NCBI GenBank assembly: GCA_030583905.1
Contig: CP129481.1
Coordinates: 1,612,001 to 1,676,000 of the forward strand
Reading direction: 5' to 3'
Origin: Anaerolineales bacterium
Lineage (GTDB): Bacteria > Chloroflexota > Anaerolineae > Anaerolineales > Villigracilaceae
Length of the DNA stretch: 64,000 nucleotides
Part shown: positions 33,530 to 41,742 of the stretch, one piece after another
Numbering within the stretch: position 1 is the first letter of the stretch
How the letters are laid out: every line of letters begins with the position of its first letter
Notes under the pieces: generated by a model
What the model saw: the letters and a program-made list of their open reading frames with translations, nothing else
Told to the model about the DNA's origin: nothing
Databases searched by the model: none
Position numbers and translations under genes: made by a program

Positions 33530-35254
33530 TTACGATGTGGTCTCTGCAACTTCGTCGTGATGCAGTTCACGGCTGATGGTTTCGGAAGGCCAAAGTCCTT
33601 CCGGTTTGGCGAGCATGACCGCGATCAAGGCTACGCCGTACAACAGGAAACGGAACTCGGAGACCTCGCGCAGGAGTTCAGGCAAACCGATCAATGCGAT
33701 CGCGCCGACAATCACGCCCGGGATGCTGCCCATGCCTCCCACGATGATCAAGGCAACCACATTGATCGAAACGATCAACTGCATACTGGACGCAAAAATG
33801 GAACCGACCAGCGTTGCGAAGATCGCGCCGCCCAGACCGGCAAACGCCGCACCGAGCATATAGGCGAGCAATTTGGCTTGCACCAACTTGATGCCGAGCG
33901 CTTCCGCCACATCTTCGTCTTCACGGATCGCCATCCACGCGCGCCCGAGGCGGGATTCGCGCAGACGATAGGAGAAGAACGCGATCAGCAGGGCGCTGGC
34001 GATCGCAATGTAATAAATATCCTGCGGTTTTCCAAGCTCGATGCCGTTACAGACTCGTGGAACATCCACAGCGACGAATTCACCGAGCGTGCCGATACAT
34101 GGTTTTTGGATGCCGATAATACCGCGCGGACCGCCAAGCCATCTTGCCATAAAATCTGAGCCAGCCAGCAGGCGTACGATCTCGCCGAAACCGAGCGTGG
34201 CGATCGCAAGATAGTCACCGCGCACCCCCAGCACGGGGACGCCGAGAATACCTCCGAACAGCATGGCGACCAGCACCGCAATAGGCACCGCCACCCAGAA
34301 GGAGACATGCTGCAAGCCGTACTCACCGTAAGAGGTCAGCAAGCCGACGGTATATGCGCCGATGGCATAGAACGCCACGAAGCCAAGATCGAGCAGACCG
34401 GCAAAACCGATCTCGATATTAAGTCCAAGTCCCATCAGGATGTACAGGCTGATGATGACGACGACCTGCGCAATGAAAGGTCCTGCCGCCTGCGGAAGCA
34501 TGATCACAACATAAGCAAGCAGAATAATGCTGAAAACCCGCAGGGAGATTTTTCCCTTTTTGGGAAGTCTGTCAACGGAGTTTTGCACCCTTTCCCGTTG
34601 GGTGGACCACAAAACAGAGAAAAGAATGGTGCCGAAGAAGAAAATCAAACCGCCGGTAATGGTCAAACCGGTCTGGCTGAAGATGGTGCGCGCGGTCCTT
34701 TCGATCCCGCCGCCCTGATTGATCATGATGATGCGGAACAGGCTGGAGAAAAGCGCCAGAAAGATAATGACCATCAGCGCCTGGACAATGGGCTTGCGGA
34801 AGTTTTGGGGGATCAGCAGGAATGCGCCTCCAGCCAAGCCGGAAACTGCTCCCAAAACCGGAAGCTGCCACACGCCGCCAACTCCCTGATTGAAGGTCAG
34901 CAATTGCATCAACGCCGGTGTGACGTTCAGGAATACAGCGCGCAGATTGACCTGGTTGGAGAAGAGTACGAAGAATGCCAGAACAGCGCCCATGGCTAAT
35001 CCCGCGATCGCTCCCGCCAACAGGTTGGACGGGGCTTTGTTTCCATCGAGCAGTTCCGAGGTCCGGCGGGAGGCGAGAAAACCGGCAAGGATGCTTGTGG
35101 CGAGCAAAAGGAACATCCCAAGCGTGAGAACTTTCTCGATGACATCCCGTTTGCTGAATACTTCAACCATGCCGACCAGACAAAGGAAAATGGCGATTGC
35201 ACCTGCGAGCAGCCCGATCTTGGTGGAACTCCAAATGAAGTTTTCTTTTTTCAT
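33530..35254 (-). CDS. livM: branched-chain amino acid ABC transporter permease LivM with N-terminal membrane extension
   Basis: A 574-residue permease, much longer than typical LivM (about 300-420). Residues 245-560 are the canonical part with the transport-domain loop LGRAWMAIREDEDVAEALGI and the GLNIEIGFAGLLDLGFVAFYAIGAY-type start. Residues 1-235 add about five to six hydrophobic segments, not recognised as another family. ATG 35254 is used instead of GTG 35263 because AAGGTGAG fits its ribosome site. Imports branched-chain or other amino acids with LivH. An in-frame read-through or fusion is excluded because the reading frame is open throughout. Confidence 0.9.
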   Translation of the reverse strand: MKKENFIWSSTKIGLLAGAIAIFLCLVGMVEVFSKRDVIEKVLTLGMFLLLATSILAGFLASRRTSELLDGNKAPSNLLAGAIAGLAMGAVLAFFVLFSNQVNLRAVFLNVTPALMQLLTFNQGVGGVWQLPVLGAVSGLAGGAFLLIPQNFRKPIVQALMVIIFLALFSSLFRIIMINQGGGIERTARTIFSQTGLTITGGLIFFFGTILFSVLWSTQRERVQNSVDRLPKKGKISLRVFSIILLAYVVIMLPQAAGPFIAQVVVIISLYILMGLGLNIEIGFAGLLDLGFVAFYAIGAYTVGLLTSYGEYGLQHVSFWVAVPIAVLVAMLFGGILGVPVLGVRGDYLAIATLGFGEIVRLLAGSDFMARWLGGPRGIIGIQKPCIGTLGEFVAVDVPRVCNGIELGKPQDIYYIAIASALLIAFFSYRLRESRLGRAWMAIREDEDVAEALGIKLVQAKLLAYMLGAAFAGLGGAIFATLVGSIFASSMQLIVSINVVALIIVGGMGSIPGVIVGAIALIGLPELLREVSEFRFLLYGVALIAVMLAKPEGLWPSETISRELHHDEVAETTS

Positions 35255-35265
35255 TGAACTCACCT

Positions 35266-36333
35266 TTAGGCTTTCTTGGACGTCAGGCGTTCGCCCAAAA
35301 TACCCGAGGGGCGGAACAACAGGATCATGACAAGCATGGTGTAGGCAATGGCATCCTTGAGCTGGTAGGGGCGGATGATGCCAAGCCCGTCGAGGAAGAG
35401 CGCCGGACCGATGGATTCAAATACGCCCAGCACAAGTCCGCCGAGCATGGCGCCGGGGATATTGCCGATGCCGCCCAACACTGCGGATGTGAAGGCTTTG
35501 ATGCCCGGAGTAAAGCCCATGAAGAAGTTAACCTGGCGATAGATAAGCGCGTAAAGCACGCCTGCGGCTCCCGCCATGGCAGCACCGATGGCAAAGGTGG
35601 AGACGATGATGCGGTTCACATCGATGCCCATCAAAGCGGCAGTATCTTTATCCTCGGAGACGGCACGCATGGCTTTTCCCAGCTTTGTGCGCATGACGAT
35701 GATGTAGAGGAGCGCCATGATGAGCGCGGCGGCAACAGCTACAATGATCTGTACCTTCAGGATGCCTACCCCGAAGATGACCCATTCACCCTCCAGCGCT
35801 TTGATGGGGGGGTAGGCATATACGCCGGGTCCAAAAAAACCGCGGAAGGTATATTGCAGAAAAAAAGATGCGCCGATGGCGCTGATGAGCGGTACAAGAC
35901 GCGGCGCATTGCGCAGGGGGCGGTAGGCGACACGCTCCACAAGCATGGCGATGCAGGCGGACATGAACATTGCAAATAATATGGGAATTAAAAGACCGAG
36001 AACGGGATTTGCGTCTACAAATCCAATCGTGTTAAGCCAGGTGGCAAGGAAATAGGCGCTGAATGCCCCGCTCATGAAGATTTCGCCATGGGCAAAGTTG
36101 ATCATGCGCAAAATACCGTATACCATGGTATAGCCAAGCGCGATCAGGGCGTAGATGCTGCCCTGTGATACTCCAAAGACGATAAAGTCGATCCACTGCT
36201 CGCCTGTGTATTTTCCGCTTTGAAGTGTGAAAAACGTGCCCGCCACAACAATAAAGACAATCAGGATGCGGAACCCCCACATGAAACCGCTTATGGACCA
36301 GTCAGTAAGCCGTTCTCCCAGTGTCGTTTTCAT
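35266..36333 (-). CDS. livH: branched-chain amino acid ABC transporter permease LivH
   Basis: A 355-residue permease with about eight to nine membrane helices. FGVSQGSIYALIALGYTMVYGILRMINFAHGE is the family start (near residues 52-83); the cytoplasmic loop is TKLGKAMRAVSEDKDTAALMGID. An extra helix at 18-40 precedes the usual start. Second gene of the operon, separated from livK by a strong stem-loop. Confidence 0.95.
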   Translation of the reverse strand: MKTTLGERLTDWSISGFMWGFRILIVFIVVAGTFFTLQSGKYTGEQWIDFIVFGVSQGSIYALIALGYTMVYGILRMINFAHGEIFMSGAFSAYFLATWLNTIGFVDANPVLGLLIPILFAMFMSACIAMLVERVAYRPLRNAPRLVPLISAIGASFFLQYTFRGFFGPGVYAYPPIKALEGEWVIFGVGILKVQIIVAVAAALIMALLYIIVMRTKLGKAMRAVSEDKDTAALMGIDVNRIIVSTFAIGAAMAGAAGVLYALIYRQVNFFMGFTPGIKAFTSAVLGGIGNIPGAMLGGLVLGVFESIGPALFLDGLGIIRPYQLKDAIAYTMLVMILLFRPSGILGERLTSKKA

Positions 36334-36359
36334 TAACCGACTCCTTGCTAAAAGATATG

Positions 36360-36389
36360 AGTGGTGAGGCAGATACCTGCCTCACCACT
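36360..36389 (-). terminator. intra-operon stem-loop between livK and livH
   Basis: Perfect 13-base stem AGTGGTGAGGCAG/CTGCCTCACCACT with a 4-base loop, without a clear T run on the minus strand. Such hairpins after a binding-protein gene usually protect its mRNA or cause partial termination so that more binding protein is made than permease. Confidence 0.65.
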
Positions 36390-36412
36390 TTTCTTGCCAA
36401 TGGTATTACGAA

Positions 36413-37720
36413 CTAGGGGTAGATCTTCTTGGGGTTCGGGTTGTCGGCGTTCTGGGGATCCCAGGAAGCGGGATCTGCATTCGTGATCTCGTAGATCGCG
36501 ATCACAGGAGCACCGCAGTCACCGGACGGGGAGCAGGAGAGCGAGCCGGTCACACCCTGGAAGTTCTGGGTGGCGTAGACGGCATCGCGCAGAGCCTGAC
36601 GGGGAACGAAGATGGTTCCATCTTCTTGCACGACGGCAACCGCTTCGAGGGCGGCGAAGAGCATGTTCGCGGCATCATAGGCGTGTGCGTGGAAGACAGA
36701 GAGCGGAGCGCCGCCGTACTTGGCATTATGCTTCTCGATGAACTCAGGATAACCGCCGGGGAAGGCGCCGAAGTCCGGGCTGGAGAGGTACATGCCTACG
36801 GTGTTTTCGCCGCCCGCTTCAAGGAAGTCGGCAGTGAAGATACCATCGGAGCCGGCGATCTTGACATCTTCGAGACCGGCAACGTCACGGATCTGGTTGA
36901 CGATAAAACCACCGCCGGCAACGAACACCGGGAAGTACACGAACTCAGGCTGGGCAGCGGCGATCGTGGTCAGAACAGGGCGCATGTCGGTGGCGTCTCT
37001 GGCGACTGCTTCCTGGGCAACAACTTCACCACCGAGGGCGGCGAATTCGTCTGCAAAGACCTGCTGGAGGGCTTCCGCGTAGGCGGAGCCGTCATGGATG
37101 GTGGCAGCCTTGCGGACGCCAAGAACGTTGTAGGCAAATTCAGCCACAGCCTTGCCCTGGAAGGCATCGCTGTGCGCAGTGCGGAGATAACCGGCGTAGT
37201 CAGGACCGCGGTTCGGATCGGTCAACACCGGGCGGGTGTTGGCGGGGGAGATGGTGGTCAGACCAGCATTGGTGATCGCAGCGATACCGCCGACGGTTTC
37301 ATCCGAGCAGGTGGAACCAACCAAGCCGACGATCGACGTATCGGTCGCAAGCTTCTGCGCGGCAGTGGCGCCGCCTTCAGGCGTGCACAAGCCGTCTTCG
37401 GTGGTCAACAGGATGTCATGACCAAGGAGCTGTCCGCCGCGATCGTCAATGGCGATCTCGACGCCGCGCTTGGAATCTTCACCGAGGCTGCTGTCAGCGC
37501 CGGAGAGAACGCCCCAGAAGGCAACGTGGACGGGTTCATCGGGTCCGATGGTCACACAGCCGAGCGGGTCGGTGCATTCGTAGCCGCTGGTGCCAGTGTC
37601 GCCACCGCTGCCAGTATCGCCGCCAGAGCCAGTGTCGCCACCGGTTCCGCCGCCGCATGCGGCGAGCATCATGCTGGCGATCACCAGCAACGAAAGTAAA
37701 GCGAGCAAACGCTTATTCAT
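36413..37720 (-). CDS. branched-chain amino acid ABC transporter substrate-binding lipoprotein
   Basis: A 435-residue LivK/LivJ-type protein. The lipobox LAAC with Cys22 follows a hydrophobic signal, so it is membrane anchored by lipid. A low-complexity linker of GGDTG-like repeats (23-47) links to the periplasmic-binding fold type I; segments VGLVGSTCSDETV and AVAEFAYNVLG belong to it. It delivers amino acids (or similar compounds) to LivH/LivM. AGGAG precedes the ATG by seven bases. First gene of the operon with a long leader. Confidence 0.93.
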   Translation of the reverse strand: MNKRLLALLSLLVIASMMLAACGGGTGGDTGSGGDTGSGGDTGTSGYECTDPLGCVTIGPDEPVHVAFWGVLSGADSSLGEDSKRGVEIAIDDRGGQLLGHDILLTTEDGLCTPEGGATAAQKLATDTSIVGLVGSTCSDETVGGIAAITNAGLTTISPANTRPVLTDPNRGPDYAGYLRTAHSDAFQGKAVAEFAYNVLGVRKAATIHDGSAYAEALQQVFADEFAALGGEVVAQEAVARDATDMRPVLTTIAAAQPEFVYFPVFVAGGGFIVNQIRDVAGLEDVKIAGSDGIFTADFLEAGGENTVGMYLSSPDFGAFPGGYPEFIEKHNAKYGGAPLSVFHAHAYDAANMLFAALEAVAVVQEDGTIFVPRQALRDAVYATQNFQGVTGSLSCSPSGDCGAPVIAIYEITNADPASWDPQNADNPNPKKIYP

Positions 37721-37760
37721 TATCTTACTCCTCCAAATGTATGTTAGGTGAAATCAACTT

Positions 37761-37774
37761 CCCGCATTTGCGGG
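37761..37774 (-). other. small hairpin in the livK leader
   Basis: CCCGC-N4-GCGGG inverted repeat, 40 bases before the livK ribosome site; possibly a leader structure. The AT-rich remainder of the 282-base gap 37721-38002 has no gene. Confidence 0.4.
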
Positions 37775-37938
37775 TGGACAAACAGCAGACAAAACTACTC
37801 GTGTCAGCCTCACCTCCTTCCATTTCGGATTGGTCGCATTGAATGAAAAGAAAGCCAAAAAAAACCCTGTTTTGGATTTTTTAAGGCTTAATCCTTTTAC
37901 ACCAGTAATTATTAAAGCCCATTTATATTTAAGCGGCA

Positions 37939-37967
37939 ATAATAAGTCGGATTTCGGTACAGGTCAA
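37939..37967 (-). promoter_or_regulatory. liv operon promoter
   Basis: On the minus strand TTGACC (37967-37962) and TATTAT (37944-37939) are exactly 17 bases apart. Transcription would start near 37931, leaving a leader of about 210 bases. Confidence 0.65.
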
Positions 37968-38002
37968 GCCTTTGTGTATAGACTTTTAATAATCTCAAAG
38001 CT

Positions 38003-38491
38003 TCAGTTTTTTTCGTGTGGCTTATAGAGCAGTTGCTCGCGGATGCGCAGGTCGGTGTTGCGGATCTTCATCGCAAGGTCCGCCGCGAGGTTGTACATCA
38101 GGCGGTAGCCCAGTTGCGGATAGGTTTCGCACAACATAATCAGCTTGTCACGCTGGATCACCAACAGGCGGGTATCCTTTTGGGCGGCGCGCGCCGAAGC
38201 GGACCGCAGTCCCTCGTCCACCAGCGCCACCTCCCCGAACGATTGCCCCCTGCGCAGCCGCGCCACCGCCGTCTCGTTCTTGCCATTCCCTGCAGTAATG
38301 CGGTTGATCAAAATGTCCACCTCACCCTGCACGATCACGTACAACTCGTTGCTGCTGCTGTTTTCCTGGAAGATCGTCTCATTCGCGTTGAACACGACCT
38401 CCTGGCACACATTGCCCACCATCTCCAACCGGGTCGGAGTGAATTGATAGAAGATATCGCTTTGTTTCAAGAAGTTGACGATATTATCCAT
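38003..38491 (-). CDS. cyclic nucleotide-binding domain protein
   Basis: 162 residues, essentially one cNMP-binding beta-roll (about 15-130) with the phosphate-binding-cassette-like stretch GQSFGEVALVDEGLRSASARA. In true cAMP receptors the motif is FGE-L-x6-R-AA/TS; here the Arg and SARA are in place, so nucleotide binding is plausible. No helix-turn-helix follows: the last 30 residues are a helix only. It may be a regulatory subunit rather than a transcription factor. Partner unknown. Confidence 0.85.
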   Translation of the reverse strand: MDNIVNFLKQSDIFYQFTPTRLEMVGNVCQEVVFNANETIFQENSSSNELYVIVQGEVDILINRITAGNGKNETAVARLRRGQSFGEVALVDEGLRSASARAAQKDTRLLVIQRDKLIMLCETYPQLGYRLMYNLAADLAMKIRNTDLRIREQLLYKPHEKN

Positions 38492-38550
38492 GTCAGGAAA
38501 ATCCTTTTCACGAGTGTAGCATATTCACAAAGACAGTGCAACGCATCTTT

Positions 38551-39951
38551 CTACGGGTAGGCTTGGATCAGCCAGTCGAGCGGATCCACCTGGACGCCGT
38601 TTACCCACAATTCCCAATGCAGGTGTGCGCCTGTCACGCGCCCCGTCGCCCCCACGAGACCGATCACCTCGCCCTGCCCGACCATCTGCCCCACCTGCAC
38701 TTGAATGGCAGACTGATGCCAGAAACCGCTGTACACGCCCCAACCATGATCAATGACCGTTGCGTTACCGCGCACTGTCCACGGACCCGCAAAGACCACC
38801 TGTCCCGCCGCAGGGGATGTAATCGGAAGTCCCTCGCCGCCGCCAAAATCCAGCCCGGTGTGAAAGCCTGGGATGGTCAGATCAGTTCCCTGTCCGATGT
38901 AGGTGCGGCGGTTTCCATATCGTGAGGTGAAATACGTGGATTCGGCGTAGGAAATGGCAGGAGAGAGGAAGGTCCCCGCCCATAATTTGGTCGGGGTGGC
39001 GGGAGTGGTGATGCCGACCAAGAGCTCCTGCTCCGGCTCGGTGGAGGCGGGGTCGATCGTGGCGGCATCCACATAAAGCAGAGGGTCATCGGGATAATTG
39101 CCCGAAATGATCAGAATGAACTGCTCGTAGGATTGTTTACTTCCGTCGGGCAGGGTGGCATCCAATCGCAAAGGATACACGCCGGGGTTGAGCAAAGCGT
39201 GAACGCCTTGCAGCGCGACCTGCGTTCCAGCGTCGTTCGGGAAGAAATTCAGCGGACGGTCCACCAGCACGCCGCCGAGCGTAACCCCGGGCTGGGTGGT
39301 GATCGTGATGACACCTGTGCCGCCCTGTTTGATCGGCAGACTGCGGATTTCCGCATTGATGAATGCAGACGGCAATCCGCTTGTACTGCCGCCGCTGTCT
39401 TCACCGGGAGCAAAGAGCGTATCGTTCGGAAGCCCATCCCACGACCCTGCCAGCCCGTTGATGTCGGCAAGCGTCCAGACGTTCGTATTACTTCTAACCG
39501 CCACTTCCAGCAGGGATTCGCCTGCGGCGGGTGAAACGCGCTTGTTGTTCGTGTTCTGCTCCTGCACGGGGACGATCATGCTCACGCCGACGTAAAATTC
39601 GCTCGGGCTGACCACGCGGTTGAGTTTCTTGAACAGGTCTTCTGGAACCTGTGTCCGGCGGATGAGACTGCGATAGGAATCGCCGAAGTTGATGAATTCG
39701 GTGCTAAGGATGCCTGTTACGCCTTCCAAGCCGGGGATGATGAGTTGCTGCCCCGCTGCCAGTTGGTTTGGATTCGAGATGTTGTTGGCGGTCATCAGCT
39801 CATTCAAAGCGACATTGAAACGCGAAGCAATGGAGGACAGGCTGTCACCGGGTTGGACAATATAAATAGGACCTGTCACATCCTGCGCCTGGGCGGGATG
39901 GAACGGAAATATTGCAAGTAAAAGAAGGATGACGAACGCTTGCTTACGCAT
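38551..39951 (-). CDS. LysM-M23 peptidoglycan endopeptidase-like protein
   Basis: 466 residues. A signal peptide (1-22) precedes a LysM domain (YIVQPGDSLSSIASRF..., about 27-72), then a second LysM-like stretch. The C-terminus is an M23 domain with HTGLDFGG and HLHWELWVNG; the metal ligand set (H, D, H) is complete. It probably cuts peptide cross-links in the wall. ATG 39951 is chosen because signal peptide follows it, and it overlaps the DUF192 stop codon by eight bases. Confidence 0.9.
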   Translation of the reverse strand: MRKQAFVILLLLAIFPFHPAQAQDVTGPIYIVQPGDSLSSIASRFNVALNELMTANNISNPNQLAAGQQLIIPGLEGVTGILSTEFINFGDSYRSLIRRTQVPEDLFKKLNRVVSPSEFYVGVSMIVPVQEQNTNNKRVSPAAGESLLEVAVRSNTNVWTLADINGLAGSWDGLPNDTLFAPGEDSGGSTSGLPSAFINAEIRSLPIKQGGTGVITITTQPGVTLGGVLVDRPLNFFPNDAGTQVALQGVHALLNPGVYPLRLDATLPDGSKQSYEQFILIISGNYPDDPLLYVDAATIDPASTEPEQELLVGITTPATPTKLWAGTFLSPAISYAESTYFTSRYGNRRTYIGQGTDLTIPGFHTGLDFGGGEGLPITSPAAGQVVFAGPWTVRGNATVIDHGWGVYSGFWHQSAIQVQVGQMVGQGEVIGLVGATGRVTGAHLHWELWVNGVQVDPLDWLIQAYP

Positions 39952-40315
39952 CTTTGAATTCGACCTTGTCCCCGATTTCATAATCCTGCCAGCGGTCCGG
40001 GTGGACCTCCAGCGTGTATTTTGCGTCCGCTTTGGGGAGATAGGCGGGACGCCATGATTTTGCAATGACTTTGTCCACCACCGTCATGTCAGAGTTGATC
40101 CAGAAGACTGCCAGATCGAACGGGACGAAGAACATATGGATGGACGTGTCGAGGCGTGAATCACGCTTCTCGACCAGAAGCAAGCCCTCGTCAGGGGAGA
40201 GGCGGGAGCGGAACATTAATCCGCGCAGTTTGCAGAGGAATGAGTCGCAAAATCCCACACGGGCAGGCTGTGCAAGAGAGCGGGTCAGGTTGATGATGTG
40301 GATGGGGCGGGGCAT
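39944..40315 (-). CDS. DUF192 family protein
   Basis: 123 residues of the DUF192 fold. Conserved stretches are FLCKLRGLMFRSRL, DTSIHMFFVPFDLAVFWIN and KYTLEVHP. Function is unknown. No signal peptide is seen, unlike many secreted members. It overlaps the LysM-M23 gene and is preceded by a terminator on the same strand, so it starts that two-gene operon. Confidence 0.88.
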   Translation of the reverse strand: MPRPIHIINLTRSLAQPARVGFCDSFLCKLRGLMFRSRLSPDEGLLLVEKRDSRLDTSIHMFFVPFDLAVFWINSDMTVVDKVIAKSWRPAYLPKADAKYTLEVHPDRWQDYEIGDKVEFKDA

Positions 40316-40320
40316 GGTTT

Positions 40321-40356
40321 TATTATGAAAACAGGGCGGCGTACCCGCCGCCCTGT
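40321..40356 (-). terminator. terminator after the response regulator
   Basis: Stem ACAGGGCGGCG/CGCCGCCCTGT (40331-40341 with 40346-40356), followed on the minus strand by TTTTCATAATAAAA. Confidence 0.8.
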
Positions 40357-40368
40357 CTGGTTGATCGT

Positions 40369-40761
40369 TTACGGTGTCCGTTGACTGAAGACCTTGTCTA
40401 CGCTGTCCATCAGTTCCTGCGGGCTGAACGGTTTGGCGATGTAGTCATCCACTTTTGCGATGTGCAAGCCGAGCACTTTGTCGATATTCTGCGCTTTGGC
40501 GGTGACGACGATGACGGGGATGTCGCGCGTGGCAGTGTCCGCCTTCATTTGTTGGTATACTTCCCAGCCATCCATGTCGGGCATCATGAGATCAAGAAGC
40601 ACGAGGTCTGGAAGAATTTCGCGCACCAGCCGGATCCCCTCTATTCCGCCTGCCGCGCCATGCACATCAAACCCTCTGCGTCCCAAAATAAGCCTGATCA
40701 GATCGATCATTTCAGGTTCATCTTCGATACAGAGAATTTTCTTGGCACTAGTTTGATCCAT
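40369..40761 (-). CDS. single-domain response regulator
   Basis: A 130-residue CheY-like receiver. Acidic pair Glu13/Asp14, phosphoacceptor Asp57 in LVLLDLMMPDMDG, Thr in VVTAKA and Lys in YIAKPF are all present. No output domain. ATG 40761 is used since AGGAG lies three to nine bases before it; the upstream open frame to 41025 is antisense to xthA. Its kinase is not encoded nearby. Divergent from xthA. Confidence 0.92.
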   Translation of the reverse strand: MDQTSAKKILCIEDEPEMIDLIRLILGRRGFDVHGAAGGIEGIRLVREILPDLVLLDLMMPDMDGWEVYQQMKADTATRDIPVIVVTAKAQNIDKVLGLHIAKVDDYIAKPFSPQELMDSVDKVFSQRTP

Positions 40762-40816
40762 AATTCTCCTGTTGAGTGAAGCAAGTTTACCATAAAACGA
40801 TAGTGATAAATTAACG

Positions 40817-41578
40817 ATGAAGATCATCACATGGAACGTGAACGGCATCCGTGCCGCGCTTGGGAAGAATGCCTTGAACTGGGCGTTTGAACAAGACCCC
40901 GACGCCTTATGTTTGCAGGAGGTGAAGGCGCGCCCCGAACAGTTGAGCGATGAACAACGCGCAACGTTCAAGCTTCCATTTATTTGGAATCCCGCGGAGA
41001 AGGCTGGGTACAGCGGCGTGACCACGTTCTATAAAAATGAACCGGATGAGACCGTGCCGGGGATGGGCGAACCAGGTTTCGACGTGGAAGGACGCGTCAT
41101 TCAGACCCGTTGGGCTGGTCTGCGGCTCTTCAACATTTACTTCCCGAATGGTCAGCGCGGACATGACCGCGTGCAATACAAGCTTGATTTCTACGCCCAT
41201 CTACTGAAGCTATGTCAGTCACTTCATGAAAAGGGGGAGCAGATCGTCATTACCGGTGATTTCAACACCGCCCACATGCCCATTGACTTGAAGAATCCGA
41301 AAGCCAACGAAAAGACATCCGGCTTTTTGCCCGAGGAGCGCGAGTGGGTGCAGAAGTTTCTGGAGAACGGCTTTGTGGATGCTTACCGTGCGCTCTATCC
41401 TGACAGGGTGCAATACACTTGGTGGACGTACCGGCTGAATGCGCGGGCGCGGGGCATCGGCTGGCGGCTGGATTACTTCCTCGTCTCCGAAGCGCTCATG
41501 CCGCGCGTCAGGGATGTGATCGTCCATGACGGGGTGATGGGGTCGGATCACTGTCCCGTGGAATTAATTCTGGATTAG
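40817..41578 (+). CDS. xthA: exodeoxyribonuclease III
   Basis: A 253-residue exonuclease/AP endonuclease of the EEP fold. Key residues are in NVNGIRA, LCLQEVKA, GDFNTAH and GSDHCPVEL. It repairs abasic sites and removes 3' blocks during base excision repair. Normal length; ATG with weak ribosome site. Monocistronic between the response regulator and ftsH. Confidence 0.95.
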   Translation: MKIITWNVNGIRAALGKNALNWAFEQDPDALCLQEVKARPEQLSDEQRATFKLPFIWNPAEKAGYSGVTTFYKNEPDETVPGMGEPGFDVEGRVIQTRWAGLRLFNIYFPNGQRGHDRVQYKLDFYAHLLKLCQSLHEKGEQIVITGDFNTAHMPIDLKNPKANEKTSGFLPEEREWVQKFLENGFVDAYRALYPDRVQYTWWTYRLNARARGIGWRLDYFLVSEALMPRVRDVIVHDGVMGSDHCPVELILD

Positions 41579-41704
41579 CGGTTCCGGTTTGATCGGTTTT
41601 GGAAGCGGAAATTGGGTAAAAATCCCGGTCTTGAACGCTTCAAAACAGACGCGTTAGAAAATCATATAAAAAAACGCCGAGTCACCACATCTTATTAATG
41701 GACT

Positions 41705-41713
41705 TGGTATAAT
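41705..41713 (+). promoter_or_regulatory. extended -10 promoter of ftsH
   Basis: TGGTATAAT, an exact extended -10 (TGnTATAAT); no -35 box is recognisable. The GTG start codon lies 29 bases after the element. Confidence 0.55.
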
Positions 41714-41742
41714 CCATCTGCAAGTCAAATTTGGAGGATTCC

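Noticed and set aside
33191..34159. 322-codon plus-strand frame across livG and livM
   Set aside because: It spans two recognised genes on the other strand and has no recognisable domain.
36626..37699. 357-codon plus-strand frame opposite livK
   Set aside because: Antisense shadow of the substrate-binding protein; no ribosome site and repetitive composition caused by codon bias.
37754..37939. Short frame in the livK leader ending PPANAGS
   Set aside because: The AAGGAGG-like stretch lies inside it and not before a start codon, and the frame covers the promoter region; not counted as a gene.
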